From an uncultured Archangium sp. (GTDB taxonomy: Bacteria > Myxococcota > Myxococcia > Myxococcales > Myxococcaceae): a stretch of 64,000 bases of DNA. Below the pieces are notes generated by a model, which saw only the letters and a list, made by a program, of their open reading frames with translations, made no database searches and had not been told where the DNA came from. The translations under genes and the position numbers were made by a program. Within the stretch, counting starts at the first letter, position 1. The number at the start of each line of letters is the position of its first letter. Below, piece by piece: positions 1 through 8,523 of the stretch. The stretch is taken from the NCBI GenBank assembly GCA_903905455.1, contig CAIVGN010000130.1, forward strand, positions 28,196-92,195, written 5' to 3'.

Positions 1-684
1 GGTGAAGCCCAGCCACCGCGAGATGCGCATCACGTGCGTGTCGAGGGGGATGATCAGGTCGGCCGGGGAGACGCCCTTCCAGACCCCGAAGTCGATCTCG
101 TCGGCGCCGCGCACCATCCACCGCAGGTACAGGTTGAGCCGCTTCGCCGCGCCCGCCTCCGCGAACGGGAGCAGGTGGTGCAGCCCGCGCGTGGGCCCGA
201 GCTTGCGGATGATCTCCTTCTCCGGGGCCGCGTCGCGAAGGCCGTGGGCGAAGGTGGCGAGGGTCGCCTGCCAGCTGGCGGTGCGGCCGGCGAGGAACGC
301 GGCCTCGAGCGAGCCATGGCGCTGCAGCGTCGCGCCCATGCCCAGCAACAGCACCGCGACGTCGGAAGGGAGGTTGAAGCGATACACGAAGCCGTCGAGC
401 AGCGCCCGCGCGCCCGTCACGTCGAGGGCGGCGAGGGCGTTGGCCGGGTGGGGACCGAGGCCGTCGAGGATGCCGGCGATCTTCGGCTTGAAGAGATCGG
501 CGCGCCCATAGGCCAGGGACGCCGAGAGCAGGGCCACGGTCTCGATGTCGCGCGGGTCGTCGTAGCGGTGGGGGAACTCGATGGGGTCGGCCAGGAGCCG
601 ATCGCGCCAGGGGCGAGACTCCACGAAGCCATCGAGCAGGGGGCGGAGCAGCGCCGCGCGGCGCGCCGACAACGCCGGCTTCAG
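1..684 (-). CDS. TIGR02757/DUF2400 family protein, 3' end beyond window
   Basis: The minus strand is open from the left window edge up to position 684. I translated this frame myself. It gives a C-terminally incomplete protein of about 220 residues. It contains ALLSASLAYGRADL near the N-terminus and KRLNLYLRWMVRG followed by LIIPLDTHVMRISRWLG near the edge, which are hallmarks of the TIGR02757 (DUF2400) family. No function is established for the family. The start is ambiguous. No ATG is available, and either a CTG at 684 or a TTG at 672 would serve, overlapping or abutting the stop of the upstream MoaB/MogA gene. Transcription is probably coupled to that gene. Confidence 0.8.
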   Translation of the reverse strand, partial: MKPALSARRAALLRPLLDGFVESRPWRDRLLADPIEFPHRYDDPRDIETVALLSASLAYGRADLFKPKIAGILDGLGPHPANALAALDVTGARALLDGFVYRFNLPSDVAVLLLGMGATLQRHGSLEAAFLAGRTASWQATLATFAHGLRDAAPEKEIIRKLGPTRGLHHLLPFAEAGAAKRLNLYLRWMVRGADEIDFGVWKGVSPADLIIPLDTHVMRISRWLGFT

Positions 685-1214
685 CGCAGCATCTCCCGCA
701 CCGCGTGACCCAGCTGGGGGAGGATCAACTGCTCGAGGGCCAGGCCCACGGCCTTCGGGCTGCCGGGGAGCACGAAGACCAGCGCGCCCTGCACCACGCC
801 CGCCGTCGCGCGCGAGAGCCACGCGGCGCTGCCCACCTGTTGGAACGAGAGGGCCCGGAAGAGCTCGCCGAAGCCCTCGAGGTGCTTCTCGAACTTCGGG
901 GCGAGGGTCTCCACCGTCACGTCGCGACGGCCCACGCCCGTGCCACCGGTGAAGACCACGCAGCGGGCGCCGTGCGCGAGCGCGTGCTCGAGGGCATGGG
1001 CGATCTCGTGCGCGTCGTCCTTGACCAGCTCGCTGCCCACCAGCGAGTGCCCCGCGGCCAGCAGGAGCTTCTTGGCCAGCGCCCCGCCCTCGTCCGTGGA
1101 CGCGCTGCGCGAGTCGGAGCAGGTCACCACCCAGGTCGCCACCGCCGACTCGTCGTGGCCGTGGTGGTGATCGTGCTCAGCGTCGTAATGGTGATCGTGT
1201 CCTTCGTGCGCCAT
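681..1214 (-). CDS. MoaB/MogA-like molybdopterin-binding protein with His-rich N-terminus
   Basis: This is a 177-residue protein. Residues from about 25 onward form a MoaB/MogA-type molybdopterin-binding fold, with VTCSDSRS near the start, VVFTGGTGVGRRDVT in the middle and LPGSPKAVGLAL near the end. The family adenylylates or binds molybdopterin in molybdenum cofactor synthesis, in the cytoplasm. The first 24 residues are unusual: nine of the first 20 are His, interspersed with Asp and Glu, which suggests a metal-binding tail. The stop overlaps the upstream end of the DUF2400 gene, and the start is 3 bases after the Rieske gene stop, so the three genes look like one operon. MoaB and MogA cannot be separated by eye. 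Confidence 0.85.
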   Translation of the reverse strand: MAHEGHDHHYDAEHDHHHGHDESAVATWVVTCSDSRSASTDEGGALAKKLLLAAGHSLVGSELVKDDAHEIAHALEHALAHGARCVVFTGGTGVGRRDVTVETLAPKFEKHLEGFGELFRALSFQQVGSAAWLSRATAGVVQGALVFVLPGSPKAVGLALEQLILPQLGHAVREMLR

Positions 1215-1217
1215 GCA

Positions 1218-1544
1218 TCACTCCGTGGGGAAGCCGACCACGAGCAACTGGCCGTCCTGCACTTCAGTCTGAAACGTGGGCTGGTCGTCGGCGACGCCCG
1301 GCGAGGTGACGTTCTTGCCGCTGTCGAGATCGAAGCCGACCTCGTGGCAGGGGCAGACCACCATGTTCCGCTCGAGACGGCCCCCAGAGAGCAGGCAGCC
1401 CGCGTGGTTGCACCAGTCGTCGAGGGCCTTGAACTTGCCGCCCACGCACGCCACCAGCACGTTGCGCTTGCCCACCGCGTACCCGCGCAGCTCGCCCTCC
1501 ACCAGGTCGGCCGCGCCCAGCTTGATCCGCTTTGCGTCGCTCAC
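1218..1544 (-). CDS. Small Rieske [2Fe-2S] domain protein
   Basis: This 108-residue single-domain Rieske protein resembles the ferredoxin components of ring-hydroxylating dioxygenases and NirD-type proteins. The cluster ligands are visible as C45-x-H47 (CNHAGC) and C64-P-C-H67 (CPCHEVGFD). There is no signal peptide or membrane anchor, so it is probably a cytoplasmic electron carrier. It starts with GTG at 1544, preceded by GGAG at a good distance. It is first in a minus-strand run with the MoaB/MogA gene (3-base gap) and is divergent from polX. The partner oxygenase or reductase is not in the window. Confidence 0.88.
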   Translation of the reverse strand: MSDAKRIKLGAADLVEGELRGYAVGKRNVLVACVGGKFKALDDWCNHAGCLLSGGRLERNMVVCPCHEVGFDLDSGKNVTSPGVADDQPTFQTEVQDGQLLVVGFPTE

Positions 1545-1585
1545 GGGGGCTCCACCTACCGCACTTCTGCCGCTATGAGGGTGCC

Positions 1586-3379
1586 ATGACGCCCGTCGAC
1601 AAGAGCACCGTGGTCAAGGCGCTGCATGACATGAGCGCGTACCTGCAGATCAAGGGCGAGAACGCGTTCAAGACGCGCGCCTACGAGCTCGCCGCCGAGC
1701 GGATCTCCAGCCTGACCGAAGACCTGGCGGTGCTCGTCGCCGAGAAGCGCCTCACCACGCTGCCGGGCATCGGGGAGGGACTGGCCTCGAAGATCGAGGA
1801 CCTGGTCACCCACGGCAAGATGGCCGCGCTCGAGGAGCTCAAGGCCGCGTACCCCCCGAAGATCCTCGAGCTGATGACCGTGCAGGACCTGGGGCCCAAG
1901 AAGGCCAAGGCGCTCTTCGAGCAGCTGGGCGTGGGATCGATCGACGAGCTGGAGAAGGCCTGCCAGGACGGACGGGTGCAGGCGCTCAAGGGCTTCGGGA
2001 AGAAGACCGAGGAGAAGCTGCTGGCGGGCATCGCGCTGGCGCGGCGGACCATGGCGGCCGGCGGTCGCAAGCGCCTGGGAGACGTGGAGGACCAGGCCCA
2101 GGCGGTGCTCGCGTGGGTGAAGCAGGCGCCGGGGGTGATCCGCGCGGAGCTCGGGGGCTCGGTGCGCCGCATGCGCGAGACCGTGGCCGACGTGGACGTC
2201 ATCGCCAGCGCGCCCGACGCCGCGGCCGTCTTCAAGCACTTCCTCACCTTCCCGCAGATCGCCCAGACCATCGGGTCGGGAGAGTCGAAGACCTCGGTGC
2301 GGCTCAAGGAGACGGACCTCCAGGTCGACTTCCGCGTGCTGCCCGACGAAGACTTCGCCTCGGCGCTGCATCACTTCACCGGCTCGAAGGCCCACCACAT
2401 CAAGCTGCGCGGGCTGGCCCAGGACAAGGGGCTGACCATCTCCGAGTGGGGCGTGTTCCGCATGGGGGGCAAGAGCGAGACCCCGGCGAAGAAGGGCAAG
2501 GCGAAGCACGAGGGCGCCGAGGAAAAACTCCCCATCGTGGAGGAGAAGGATCTCTACGCGCTGCTGGGCATGCAGTTCGTGCCGCCCGAGCTGAGAGAAG
2601 ACTGGGGGGAGATCGAGGCCGCGCTCGCCCAGACGCTACCCAGGGACCTCGTCACCCTGGGTGACATCCGCGGCAACGTGCACGCCCACACCACCTGGAG
2701 CGATGGGCGCGACTCGCTCGAGGCCATGGCGCTGGCGGCCAAAGCCCTGGGGTACACCTACCTCACCATCACCGAGCACTCGCAGAGCGCGAACTACGCC
2801 GGGGGCCTCAAGCTCGACCGCATGAAGGCCCAGTGGGACGAGATCGACGCGGTGCAGGAGAAGGTGAAGGGCTTGACGCTGCTCAAGGGCATCGAGAGCG
2901 ACATCCTCGAGGACGGCTCGCTGGACTACCCCGACGCGGTGCTCGAGCAGCTCGACGTGGTCATCGGCTCGATCCACCAGCGGTACTCGCAAGACGAAGA
3001 CGCGACGACCAAGCGCGTGCTGCGCGCCTTCGACAACCCCCACCTGCACATCTGGGGTCACCCCTCGGGGCGGCTGCTGCTCAAGCGGGAGGCGGTGCCC
3101 CTGCGCATCGAGGAGATCCTCGACAAGGCCGCGAAGAAGGGGATCACCATCGAGGTCAACGGGTGCCCCGAGCGCATGGATCTCTCGGCCGAGAACGTGC
3201 GCAAGGCCCTCGAGCGCGGGATCAAGCTGGTGCTCAGCACCGACGCCCACTCGGTGGGGGAGCTCAAGACCCACCTCCCCTACGCGGTCGCCACGGCGCG
3301 CCGGGGTTGGGCCCGAACCGGGGACGTGGTCAACACGAAGGACGTGAAGGGTTTCCGCGCCGCGATCCAGCGGGGATGA
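1586..3379 (+). CDS. polX: DNA polymerase/3'-5' exonuclease PolX (PHP domain)
   Basis: This is a family X DNA polymerase of 597 residues, the usual bacterial PolX length. It acts in gap-filling DNA repair. Order of parts: helix-hairpin-helix segments (LPGIGEGLASKI at 59-70, GFGKK near 136-140), then the nucleotidyltransferase site GGS at 190-192 with D202-V-D204 and a third acidic D248. A C-terminal PHP phosphoesterase follows from about 363, with H366-A-H368, D373, TEH at 396-398, GSIHQRY and STDAHS. The ATG at 1586 follows a GAGGGT-like ribosome site. An upstream in-frame start would overlap the Rieske gene and adds nothing conserved. The gene is divergent from the Rieske gene, with 41 bases between them. 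Confidence 0.95.
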   Translation: MTPVDKSTVVKALHDMSAYLQIKGENAFKTRAYELAAERISSLTEDLAVLVAEKRLTTLPGIGEGLASKIEDLVTHGKMAALEELKAAYPPKILELMTVQDLGPKKAKALFEQLGVGSIDELEKACQDGRVQALKGFGKKTEEKLLAGIALARRTMAAGGRKRLGDVEDQAQAVLAWVKQAPGVIRAELGGSVRRMRETVADVDVIASAPDAAAVFKHFLTFPQIAQTIGSGESKTSVRLKETDLQVDFRVLPDEDFASALHHFTGSKAHHIKLRGLAQDKGLTISEWGVFRMGGKSETPAKKGKAKHEGAEEKLPIVEEKDLYALLGMQFVPPELREDWGEIEAALAQTLPRDLVTLGDIRGNVHAHTTWSDGRDSLEAMALAAKALGYTYLTITEHSQSANYAGGLKLDRMKAQWDEIDAVQEKVKGLTLLKGIESDILEDGSLDYPDAVLEQLDVVIGSIHQRYSQDEDATTKRVLRAFDNPHLHIWGHPSGRLLLKREAVPLRIEEILDKAAKKGITIEVNGCPERMDLSAENVRKALERGIKLVLSTDAHSVGELKTHLPYAVATARRGWARTGDVVNTKDVKGFRAAIQRG

Positions 3380-3433
3380 GCGCATTTCATCCGTATCGCG
3401 CGCGGCCAGTCGTCTAGAGTCGCGAAGGGCAAA

Positions 3434-5278
3434 ATGACGACGCAGACGGGCGACTCAATCGTGGGCTCGATCCTCGGATCCTTCAAGATCACGAAGGTGA
3501 TCGGGCGGGGTGGGATGGGGACCGTCTATCTCGGTGAGCACACCGTGATCGGCAGCCGCGTCGCGATCAAGGTGTTGCAGGAGAAGCTCGCGGCCGATGA
3601 AGGGTTGGTGGCCCGGTTCTATGCCGAGGCCCGCGCGGTCAACCTCATCGGCCACGAGAACATCGTCAACATCTTCGACATGAACGTGGTTCCGCCGAAC
3701 CGCTACTACCTCGTGATGGAGTACCTCGAGGGCAAGCCCCTCAACTACATCATGACGCAGCCGGTGCCCGCGGCCGTGTCCATCCCCATCCTCATCCAGG
3801 TCTGTGACGCGCTGCAGGCCGCGCACAACGCGGGCATCGTTCACCGCGATCTGAAGCCGGAGAACATCTTCCTCATCAAGCGCGGGCGCGCCGACAACTT
3901 CGTCAAGGTGCTCGACTTCGGCCTCGCCAAGCTGCTCGACCCCGAGCGCAGCGGCACCAACACCGCGGTGGGGCTGATCGTCGGGACGCCCGAGTTCATG
4001 TCGCCGGAGCAGGCGAACTCGGCGCCGGTCGATGGGCGCAGTGACGTGTACTCGCTGGGCTGCATCGCCTGGCTGCTGGCGACCGGGCGGCTGCCGTTCC
4101 CCCAGCGTGGGTTGACCGACCTGCTGGTGGCGCACCGCAGCCAGAACCCGAAGCCCGCGCACGAGGTGAACCCCAGCGTCTCCCGGGCCTGGGGCGAGGC
4201 CATCGAGAAGTCGATGCAGAAGGTCCCCGGCGAGCGTTTCCAGAGCGCCGCGGAGTTCGCGACGGCGCTCGAGAAGGCGCTGCACAGCAGCTCCGGCCCG
4301 GCCGCGGTGCTGGTCACCCCGCCCGCCCCTCCGCCTGCGCCGCCGAAGCCCGTGCCCGCGCCAGTGGCCCCCGCCGCGAGCATCGCGCCGCAGCCGCAGC
4401 CCCGGCACACGGCCCGCTTCGACGCCGTGGTCGCGCGCATCGACGGCACGGTGGTGGGCACGATGCAGTGCAACGACATCTCCAAGGGGGGCATGTTCCT
4501 CTCGACCACCGGCGCGCTGCCCTCGGTGTTCTCGCGGGTGAAGATCACCCTGCCCTCGGCCGGCAACCTCGACCTGCTCGCCGAGGTGGTGCGCCACGTG
4601 CCGGCCGACCAGGCGAAGGCGTGGAGCATGTCGCCAGGGTTCGGGGTGCAGTTCATCGACCTCACGCCCTCGCTGCGCGAAGACTTGAACCGCATCGTGC
4701 AGGGGCTGCCGGTGCAGCCCAAGCCGCCGGTGACCACGGCCGAGACCCAGAGCATCGACGCGCTGATCGCCAAGTACCGCGATCGCATCAACGGCGATCA
4801 CTACATCGTGCTCGCGCTGCAGCCGGTCGCCTCGATGGAAGAGATCCGCGCCCGCTGCGCCGAGGCCATCGGGCAGCTGTCGGACCTGATCAAGAAGCCG
4901 CTCAAGCCCACCGAGAGCGCGCAGCTCGAGGCGGCGCTGGCCCGCGTTCGCGCCGCTCGCGACGCGCTGAGCAACCCGGGGCCTCGGGCCCGCTTCGACG
5001 CCAACCGCGGCAACTGGAAGGGCGTCGCCCGCTGCATTCTCGGGGGCCTGGGCCCGCTCGACCTGGAGCGCCTGCGCCAGGAGTACCTCGTGGAGCACCC
5101 CAGCGCGGCAGGCTCGGCGCACGTGAAGTTCCTCGCCTCCAAGGGCTACGAGCAGAAGGGGCAGCACAAGGAAGCCCTCGAGGCCTGCGAGAGCGCCCTG
5201 CAGATCGACCCGCTCAACATGCAGCTGCACCAGCGTCACGCGATGCTGAAGAAGCAGCTCGAGCCCGCGCGCACCTGA
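3434..5278 (+). CDS. Ser/Thr protein kinase with PilZ-like and TPR-like C-terminal parts
   Basis: This is a 614-residue eukaryote-type Ser/Thr kinase. The kinase domain spans about 16-285: glycine loop IGRGGMG, lysine K46, HRDLKPEN at 137-144 and DFG at 161-163. A Pro/Ala linker covers about 295-322. A PilZ-like domain lies at about 325-420 (DISKGGMFL, FGVQFIDL), resembling the PilZ variant common in myxobacterial kinases. Residues 455-525 resemble a degenerate J-domain without HPD, and a TPR-like end follows. There is no transmembrane segment, so it looks cytoplasmic. GAAGGG precedes the ATG. The inference is a signalling kinase, possibly nucleotide-responsive. The myxobacterial PilZ variant often lacks the RxxxR c-di-GMP signature, which I also do not see here. 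Confidence 0.92.
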   Translation: MTTQTGDSIVGSILGSFKITKVIGRGGMGTVYLGEHTVIGSRVAIKVLQEKLAADEGLVARFYAEARAVNLIGHENIVNIFDMNVVPPNRYYLVMEYLEGKPLNYIMTQPVPAAVSIPILIQVCDALQAAHNAGIVHRDLKPENIFLIKRGRADNFVKVLDFGLAKLLDPERSGTNTAVGLIVGTPEFMSPEQANSAPVDGRSDVYSLGCIAWLLATGRLPFPQRGLTDLLVAHRSQNPKPAHEVNPSVSRAWGEAIEKSMQKVPGERFQSAAEFATALEKALHSSSGPAAVLVTPPAPPPAPPKPVPAPVAPAASIAPQPQPRHTARFDAVVARIDGTVVGTMQCNDISKGGMFLSTTGALPSVFSRVKITLPSAGNLDLLAEVVRHVPADQAKAWSMSPGFGVQFIDLTPSLREDLNRIVQGLPVQPKPPVTTAETQSIDALIAKYRDRINGDHYIVLALQPVASMEEIRARCAEAIGQLSDLIKKPLKPTESAQLEAALARVRAARDALSNPGPRARFDANRGNWKGVARCILGGLGPLDLERLRQEYLVEHPSAAGSAHVKFLASKGYEQKGQHKEALEACESALQIDPLNMQLHQRHAMLKKQLEPART

Positions 5279-5279
5279 C

Positions 5280-6002
5280 GTGGAGCCCCTGATCCGACCG
5301 GGCTGGCTGCCGAAGCGCGCCGCGTCCGAGGCCCTCTTCATCTGGGCGCTGTGCTTCGGAGCGGTGGTGCTGGCGTTCCTGGTGTGGCGGCCCGCCGCGA
5401 AGATCATCGCCACCGTCGGGTTTCTCTACCTGCCCCTGGTGGCGGTGCAGCACCGGGGCGAAGACTGGCCCGACTACGGGCTCTCGACGCGGCAGCTGGG
5501 CAAGGACGTGCGCTTCTTCCTGGCCACGTCGGCCGTGGTCTTCCCGCTCTTCATCGCCGGGTTCCTCGCGTTCACCTGGCTGTGGCCGCAGCTGCCCGCC
5601 GACTGGGTGCGCGCCCTGACGCCGTACACGGGGGCGCCGCACTTCGAGTTTCGCCTGCCCGATCGCTTCACCGAGTGGGTGATCGACGACGTGTTCGTGG
5701 TGGCCCTGCCCGAGGAGTTCTTCTACCGCGGCTACCTCCAGACCCGGCTGCGCGACGCCTGGCCGCGGGGCCGGTTGCTCTTCGGCGCGCGCCTGGGGCC
5801 GGCGTTCTGGGTGACGGCGATCCTCTTCGCGCTGGGGCACCTGGCGATCTTCCAGGTGTGGCGCCTGGGCGTGTTCTTCCCGGCGCTGCTCTTCGGGTGG
5901 ATGCGGGAGCGCAGCAACTCGGTGGTCGCCCCGGCGCTGTTTCACGCGGCGGCGAACCTGTTGATCAAGGTGCTCGACGCCAGCTTCTTTGGTCGCCTCT
6001 GA
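5280..6002 (+). CDS. CPBP family intramembrane glutamic protease
   Basis: This is a 240-residue polytopic membrane protein with the CPBP/Abi (Rce1-like) catalytic motifs: E145-E146-x3-R150 (EEFFYR), H187 in FALGH and H222 in FHAAANL. At least five hydrophobic segments are visible. The family cleaves membrane substrates such as prenylated CAAX proteins or sorting-signal proteins. In myxobacteria some members act as myxosortases for MYXO-CTERM proteins, and this could be one, but I cannot decide that by eye. The start is GTG at 5280, one base after the kinase stop, so translation is probably coupled to the kinase. The stop abuts the convergent gene ending at 6003. Confidence 0.88.
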   Translation: MEPLIRPGWLPKRAASEALFIWALCFGAVVLAFLVWRPAAKIIATVGFLYLPLVAVQHRGEDWPDYGLSTRQLGKDVRFFLATSAVVFPLFIAGFLAFTWLWPQLPADWVRALTPYTGAPHFEFRLPDRFTEWVIDDVFVVALPEEFFYRGYLQTRLRDAWPRGRLLFGARLGPAFWVTAILFALGHLAIFQVWRLGVFFPALLFGWMRERSNSVVAPALFHAAANLLIKVLDASFFGRL

Positions 6003-6806
6003 CTACTTGATGGTGACGGCGAGCCGGCGATCGACGGCCAGCGTGGCGCCCTCGGGCAGCGGCACCCACCCCTCGGCGTTGACCGAGGCCACCGCCACGG
6101 AGCGCCGCCGGCGGTGATCGCGCACCAGCGCATCGCCCTCGGGCGAGTGGGCCGTCAGCGCATGCCGGGCGCACTCCGCCTGGCCCTCGAGGAGCAGGTA
6201 CGAGAGGGACTGGCCTCCGCGCCGGGTGGCGACGACCACCTTGCCGTTGCTCGCCACCAGGGCAAAGCCGGGCCGGGTCGTCACGCCCACGGCCCCCGAG
6301 ACCTGGTCGACGGCCCGGGCACACTCGGCGAGCCGGGCCGCCGCGAGCGGGGCCTCGAGCTGGGCGTCTTCCATGCGACCCATGGCGCGGAGCTCGGCGA
6401 GGAAGCGCGCGAAGGCCGCCTCTTCCCAGGTGGACCCCTGCACCGCGTGTTGGAGGAACTCGGGCAGCTCTTCCCAGAGGCGCTCGCGCACCTGCTCGGG
6501 CTTCTCGAGGGTGCCCGCCGCCGCGAAGAGCCACTGGCGAAACCGGAAAGGCTGGGCGCCGTTCTCGACGGTCTGGCCCACGCCCAGCAGCCGGCTGGCG
6601 AGCATCACCACCTCCGAGTCGGGCGCTTCCCAGGCCTCGGCCCCGAGGGCGTCGGCGCCATGGCGCTGTTGGACCACCTGACCGTCCTGCCAGCCCCCGA
6701 CGCCGACCACGGACCCGGGCTCCGGGGGCAGGCCGGCGCGAACCCGGTCCAGCTCGCAGCGAACCAGGGCGGCGTCGTGGGTGATGAGGGCGAGCACGTG
6801 AGACAT
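6003..6806 (-). CDS. Class II glutamine amidotransferase-like protein without the N-terminal Cys
   Basis: This 267-residue protein has the layout of YafJ/EgtC-like class II glutamine amidotransferases. A FRFRQWLFAAAGTL segment corresponds to the usual 'PFRHGRWLFAHNG' region, followed by a VQGSTWEEAAFARFL helix (like 'GxTDSExLF') and the closing VNAEGWVPLPEGATL segment. These enzymes need Cys at position 2 after Met removal. Here the protein begins Met-Ser-His, and the upstream AAGGGAG ribosome site fixes that start. It is therefore either catalytically inactive or a Ser-nucleophile Ntn hydrolase. It is divergent from the Hsp70 gene across 110 bases. Assignment is by motif order and overall similarity only. 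Confidence 0.7.
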   Translation of the reverse strand: MSHVLALITHDAALVRCELDRVRAGLPPEPGSVVGVGGWQDGQVVQQRHGADALGAEAWEAPDSEVVMLASRLLGVGQTVENGAQPFRFRQWLFAAAGTLEKPEQVRERLWEELPEFLQHAVQGSTWEEAAFARFLAELRAMGRMEDAQLEAPLAAARLAECARAVDQVSGAVGVTTRPGFALVASNGKVVVATRRGGQSLSYLLLEGQAECARHALTAHSPEGDALVRDHRRRRSVAVASVNAEGWVPLPEGATLAVDRRLAVTIK

Positions 6807-6916
6807 CGGACACTCCCTTAACCGGCCGAACCCAGCCTCTCAACACGGCGAGGGTCGCGCCACCTCCCCTGACGGGAAGTGAGCGAACGGAAAGGAAACA
6901 CGGTACCTTTCGGCCC

Positions 6917-8512
6917 ATGTCCGAAATCGCGGTCGGTATCGACCTGGGCACTTCTTATTCGTGTGTTTCTGCGGTCATCGATGGCCAGCCAACGGTGATC
7001 CCCAATGAGTGGGGCGAGCTGACGCACGCGTCTTGTGTCTCGTTCCTCGAAGACGGCAGCGTGCTCGTGGGCAACGCCGCCAAGAAGAACATCATCACCA
7101 ACGCCGAGAACACGGTGTACTCGGCCAAGCGCCTCATCGGCCGCTTCTTCTTCTCTGACGAGGTGAAGAAGGCGACGACGGTGATGCCGTACACCATCGT
7201 CGAGGGTCCGAATAACTCGGTGCGCATCCAGGCGCGGGGCAAGACGTACTCGCTGCCCGAGATCTCGGCGCTGGTGCTCAAGGAGCTCAAGGCCATCGCC
7301 GAGAGCTACCTGGGCCAGCCGGTCACCAAGGCGGTGGTGACGGTGCCCGCGTACTTCAACGACAACCAGCGCCAGGCCACGAAGGATGCGGGCCGCATCG
7401 CCGGCCTCGACATCTTGCGCATCTTGAACGAGCCCACGGCGGCGGCGCTCGCCTACGGCTTCGGCAAGGACGTCAACCAGCGCGTCGCCGTCTACGACCT
7501 GGGCGGCGGGACCTTCGACGTCTCGGTGCTGGAGATCGGCAAGGACGTCTTCGAGGTGCTCTCGACGGCCGGCGACACGTACCTGGGCGGCGACGACTTC
7601 GACGACCGCATCATGAACTGGCTCGCCGAAGACTTCATGGCGCGCACCAAGCTCGACCTGCGCCAGAACCGCTTCTGCCTGCAGATGCTCAAGGAGGCCT
7701 CTGAGCGCGCGAAGATCGAAGTCGGCCAGAACGGCGTCGCCGACATCCTGTGCCCCGGCATCTGCCAGGACACCAACGGCCAGGTGCTCGACCTGGAGGC
7801 CCGGCTCACGGCGGACCAGTTCAACCGAATGGTGATGGACCTGGTGCAGGGCACCTTCAAGGTGACCGACGAGTCGCTCCAGAGCGCGCGCATGACGGTG
7901 GCCGACGTCGACGCGGTGATCCTCGTCGGCGGGCCCACGCGGCTGCCGATCATCCGCAACTCGGTGCAGCACTACTTCCAGAAGTCGGTGATGGAAGGCG
8001 TCGACCCCGACCAGGTGGTCTCGCTGGGCGCCGCGCTGCAGGCGCACGCGCTGCTCGACAAGGCGACGGAGACGTTCCTCGTGGACGTCACCCCGCTGTC
8101 GCTGCGCATCGGCACGGTGGGCGGCTTCACCGAGAAGATCATCGAGAAGAACACCCCCATTCCCATCGAGAAGTCGAAGAGCTTCACCACCAGCCGCGAC
8201 GGCCAGGACAAGGTGAAGATCCGCGTGTACCAGGGCGAGTCGAACCGCGCCGACGAGTGCGAGCTGCTGGGCGAGTTCGAGTTCTCGGGCTTCCGCATCG
8301 CCTACCGCGGCGACGTGAAGATCGACGTGACCTTCGAGATCGACTCCAACGGCATCGTCAACGTGTTGGCCGCCGACCAGGAGACGGGGCAGCGCACCTC
8401 CACGACGATCAGCCTCTCGTCGGGCCTGTCCGAGGGCGACATCCAGAAGTCGATGCAGAACAACCGCCAGACGCAGCTGGCCAACCACAAGGATCTCCCC
8501 GCCGCGAGGTGA
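6917..8512 (+). CDS. Hsp70 (DnaK-like) chaperone lacking the C-terminal lid
   Basis: This is a 531-residue Hsp70. The ATPase domain is complete: GIDLGTSYS at 7-15, K71 in KRLIGRF, NEPTAAALAYGFG at 171-183 and DLGGGTFDVS from 194. The linker DVTPLSL near 393 and the beta-sandwich substrate domain to about 505 are also present. It then stops about 100 residues short of E. coli DnaK (638), so the helical lid is essentially missing. This argues for a specialised paralogue rather than the housekeeping DnaK. Eleven bases separate it from a J-domain gene, so the two probably work as a chaperone/co-chaperone pair. M. xanthus has several Hsp70 paralogues linked to motility and development; I cannot assign which, if any, this matches. 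Confidence 0.93.
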   Translation: MSEIAVGIDLGTSYSCVSAVIDGQPTVIPNEWGELTHASCVSFLEDGSVLVGNAAKKNIITNAENTVYSAKRLIGRFFFSDEVKKATTVMPYTIVEGPNNSVRIQARGKTYSLPEISALVLKELKAIAESYLGQPVTKAVVTVPAYFNDNQRQATKDAGRIAGLDILRILNEPTAAALAYGFGKDVNQRVAVYDLGGGTFDVSVLEIGKDVFEVLSTAGDTYLGGDDFDDRIMNWLAEDFMARTKLDLRQNRFCLQMLKEASERAKIEVGQNGVADILCPGICQDTNGQVLDLEARLTADQFNRMVMDLVQGTFKVTDESLQSARMTVADVDAVILVGGPTRLPIIRNSVQHYFQKSVMEGVDPDQVVSLGAALQAHALLDKATETFLVDVTPLSLRIGTVGGFTEKIIEKNTPIPIEKSKSFTTSRDGQDKVKIRVYQGESNRADECELLGEFEFSGFRIAYRGDVKIDVTFEIDSNGIVNVLAADQETGQRTSTTISLSSGLSEGDIQKSMQNNRQTQLANHKDLPAAR

Positions 8513-8523
8513 GGCGCTGAACG

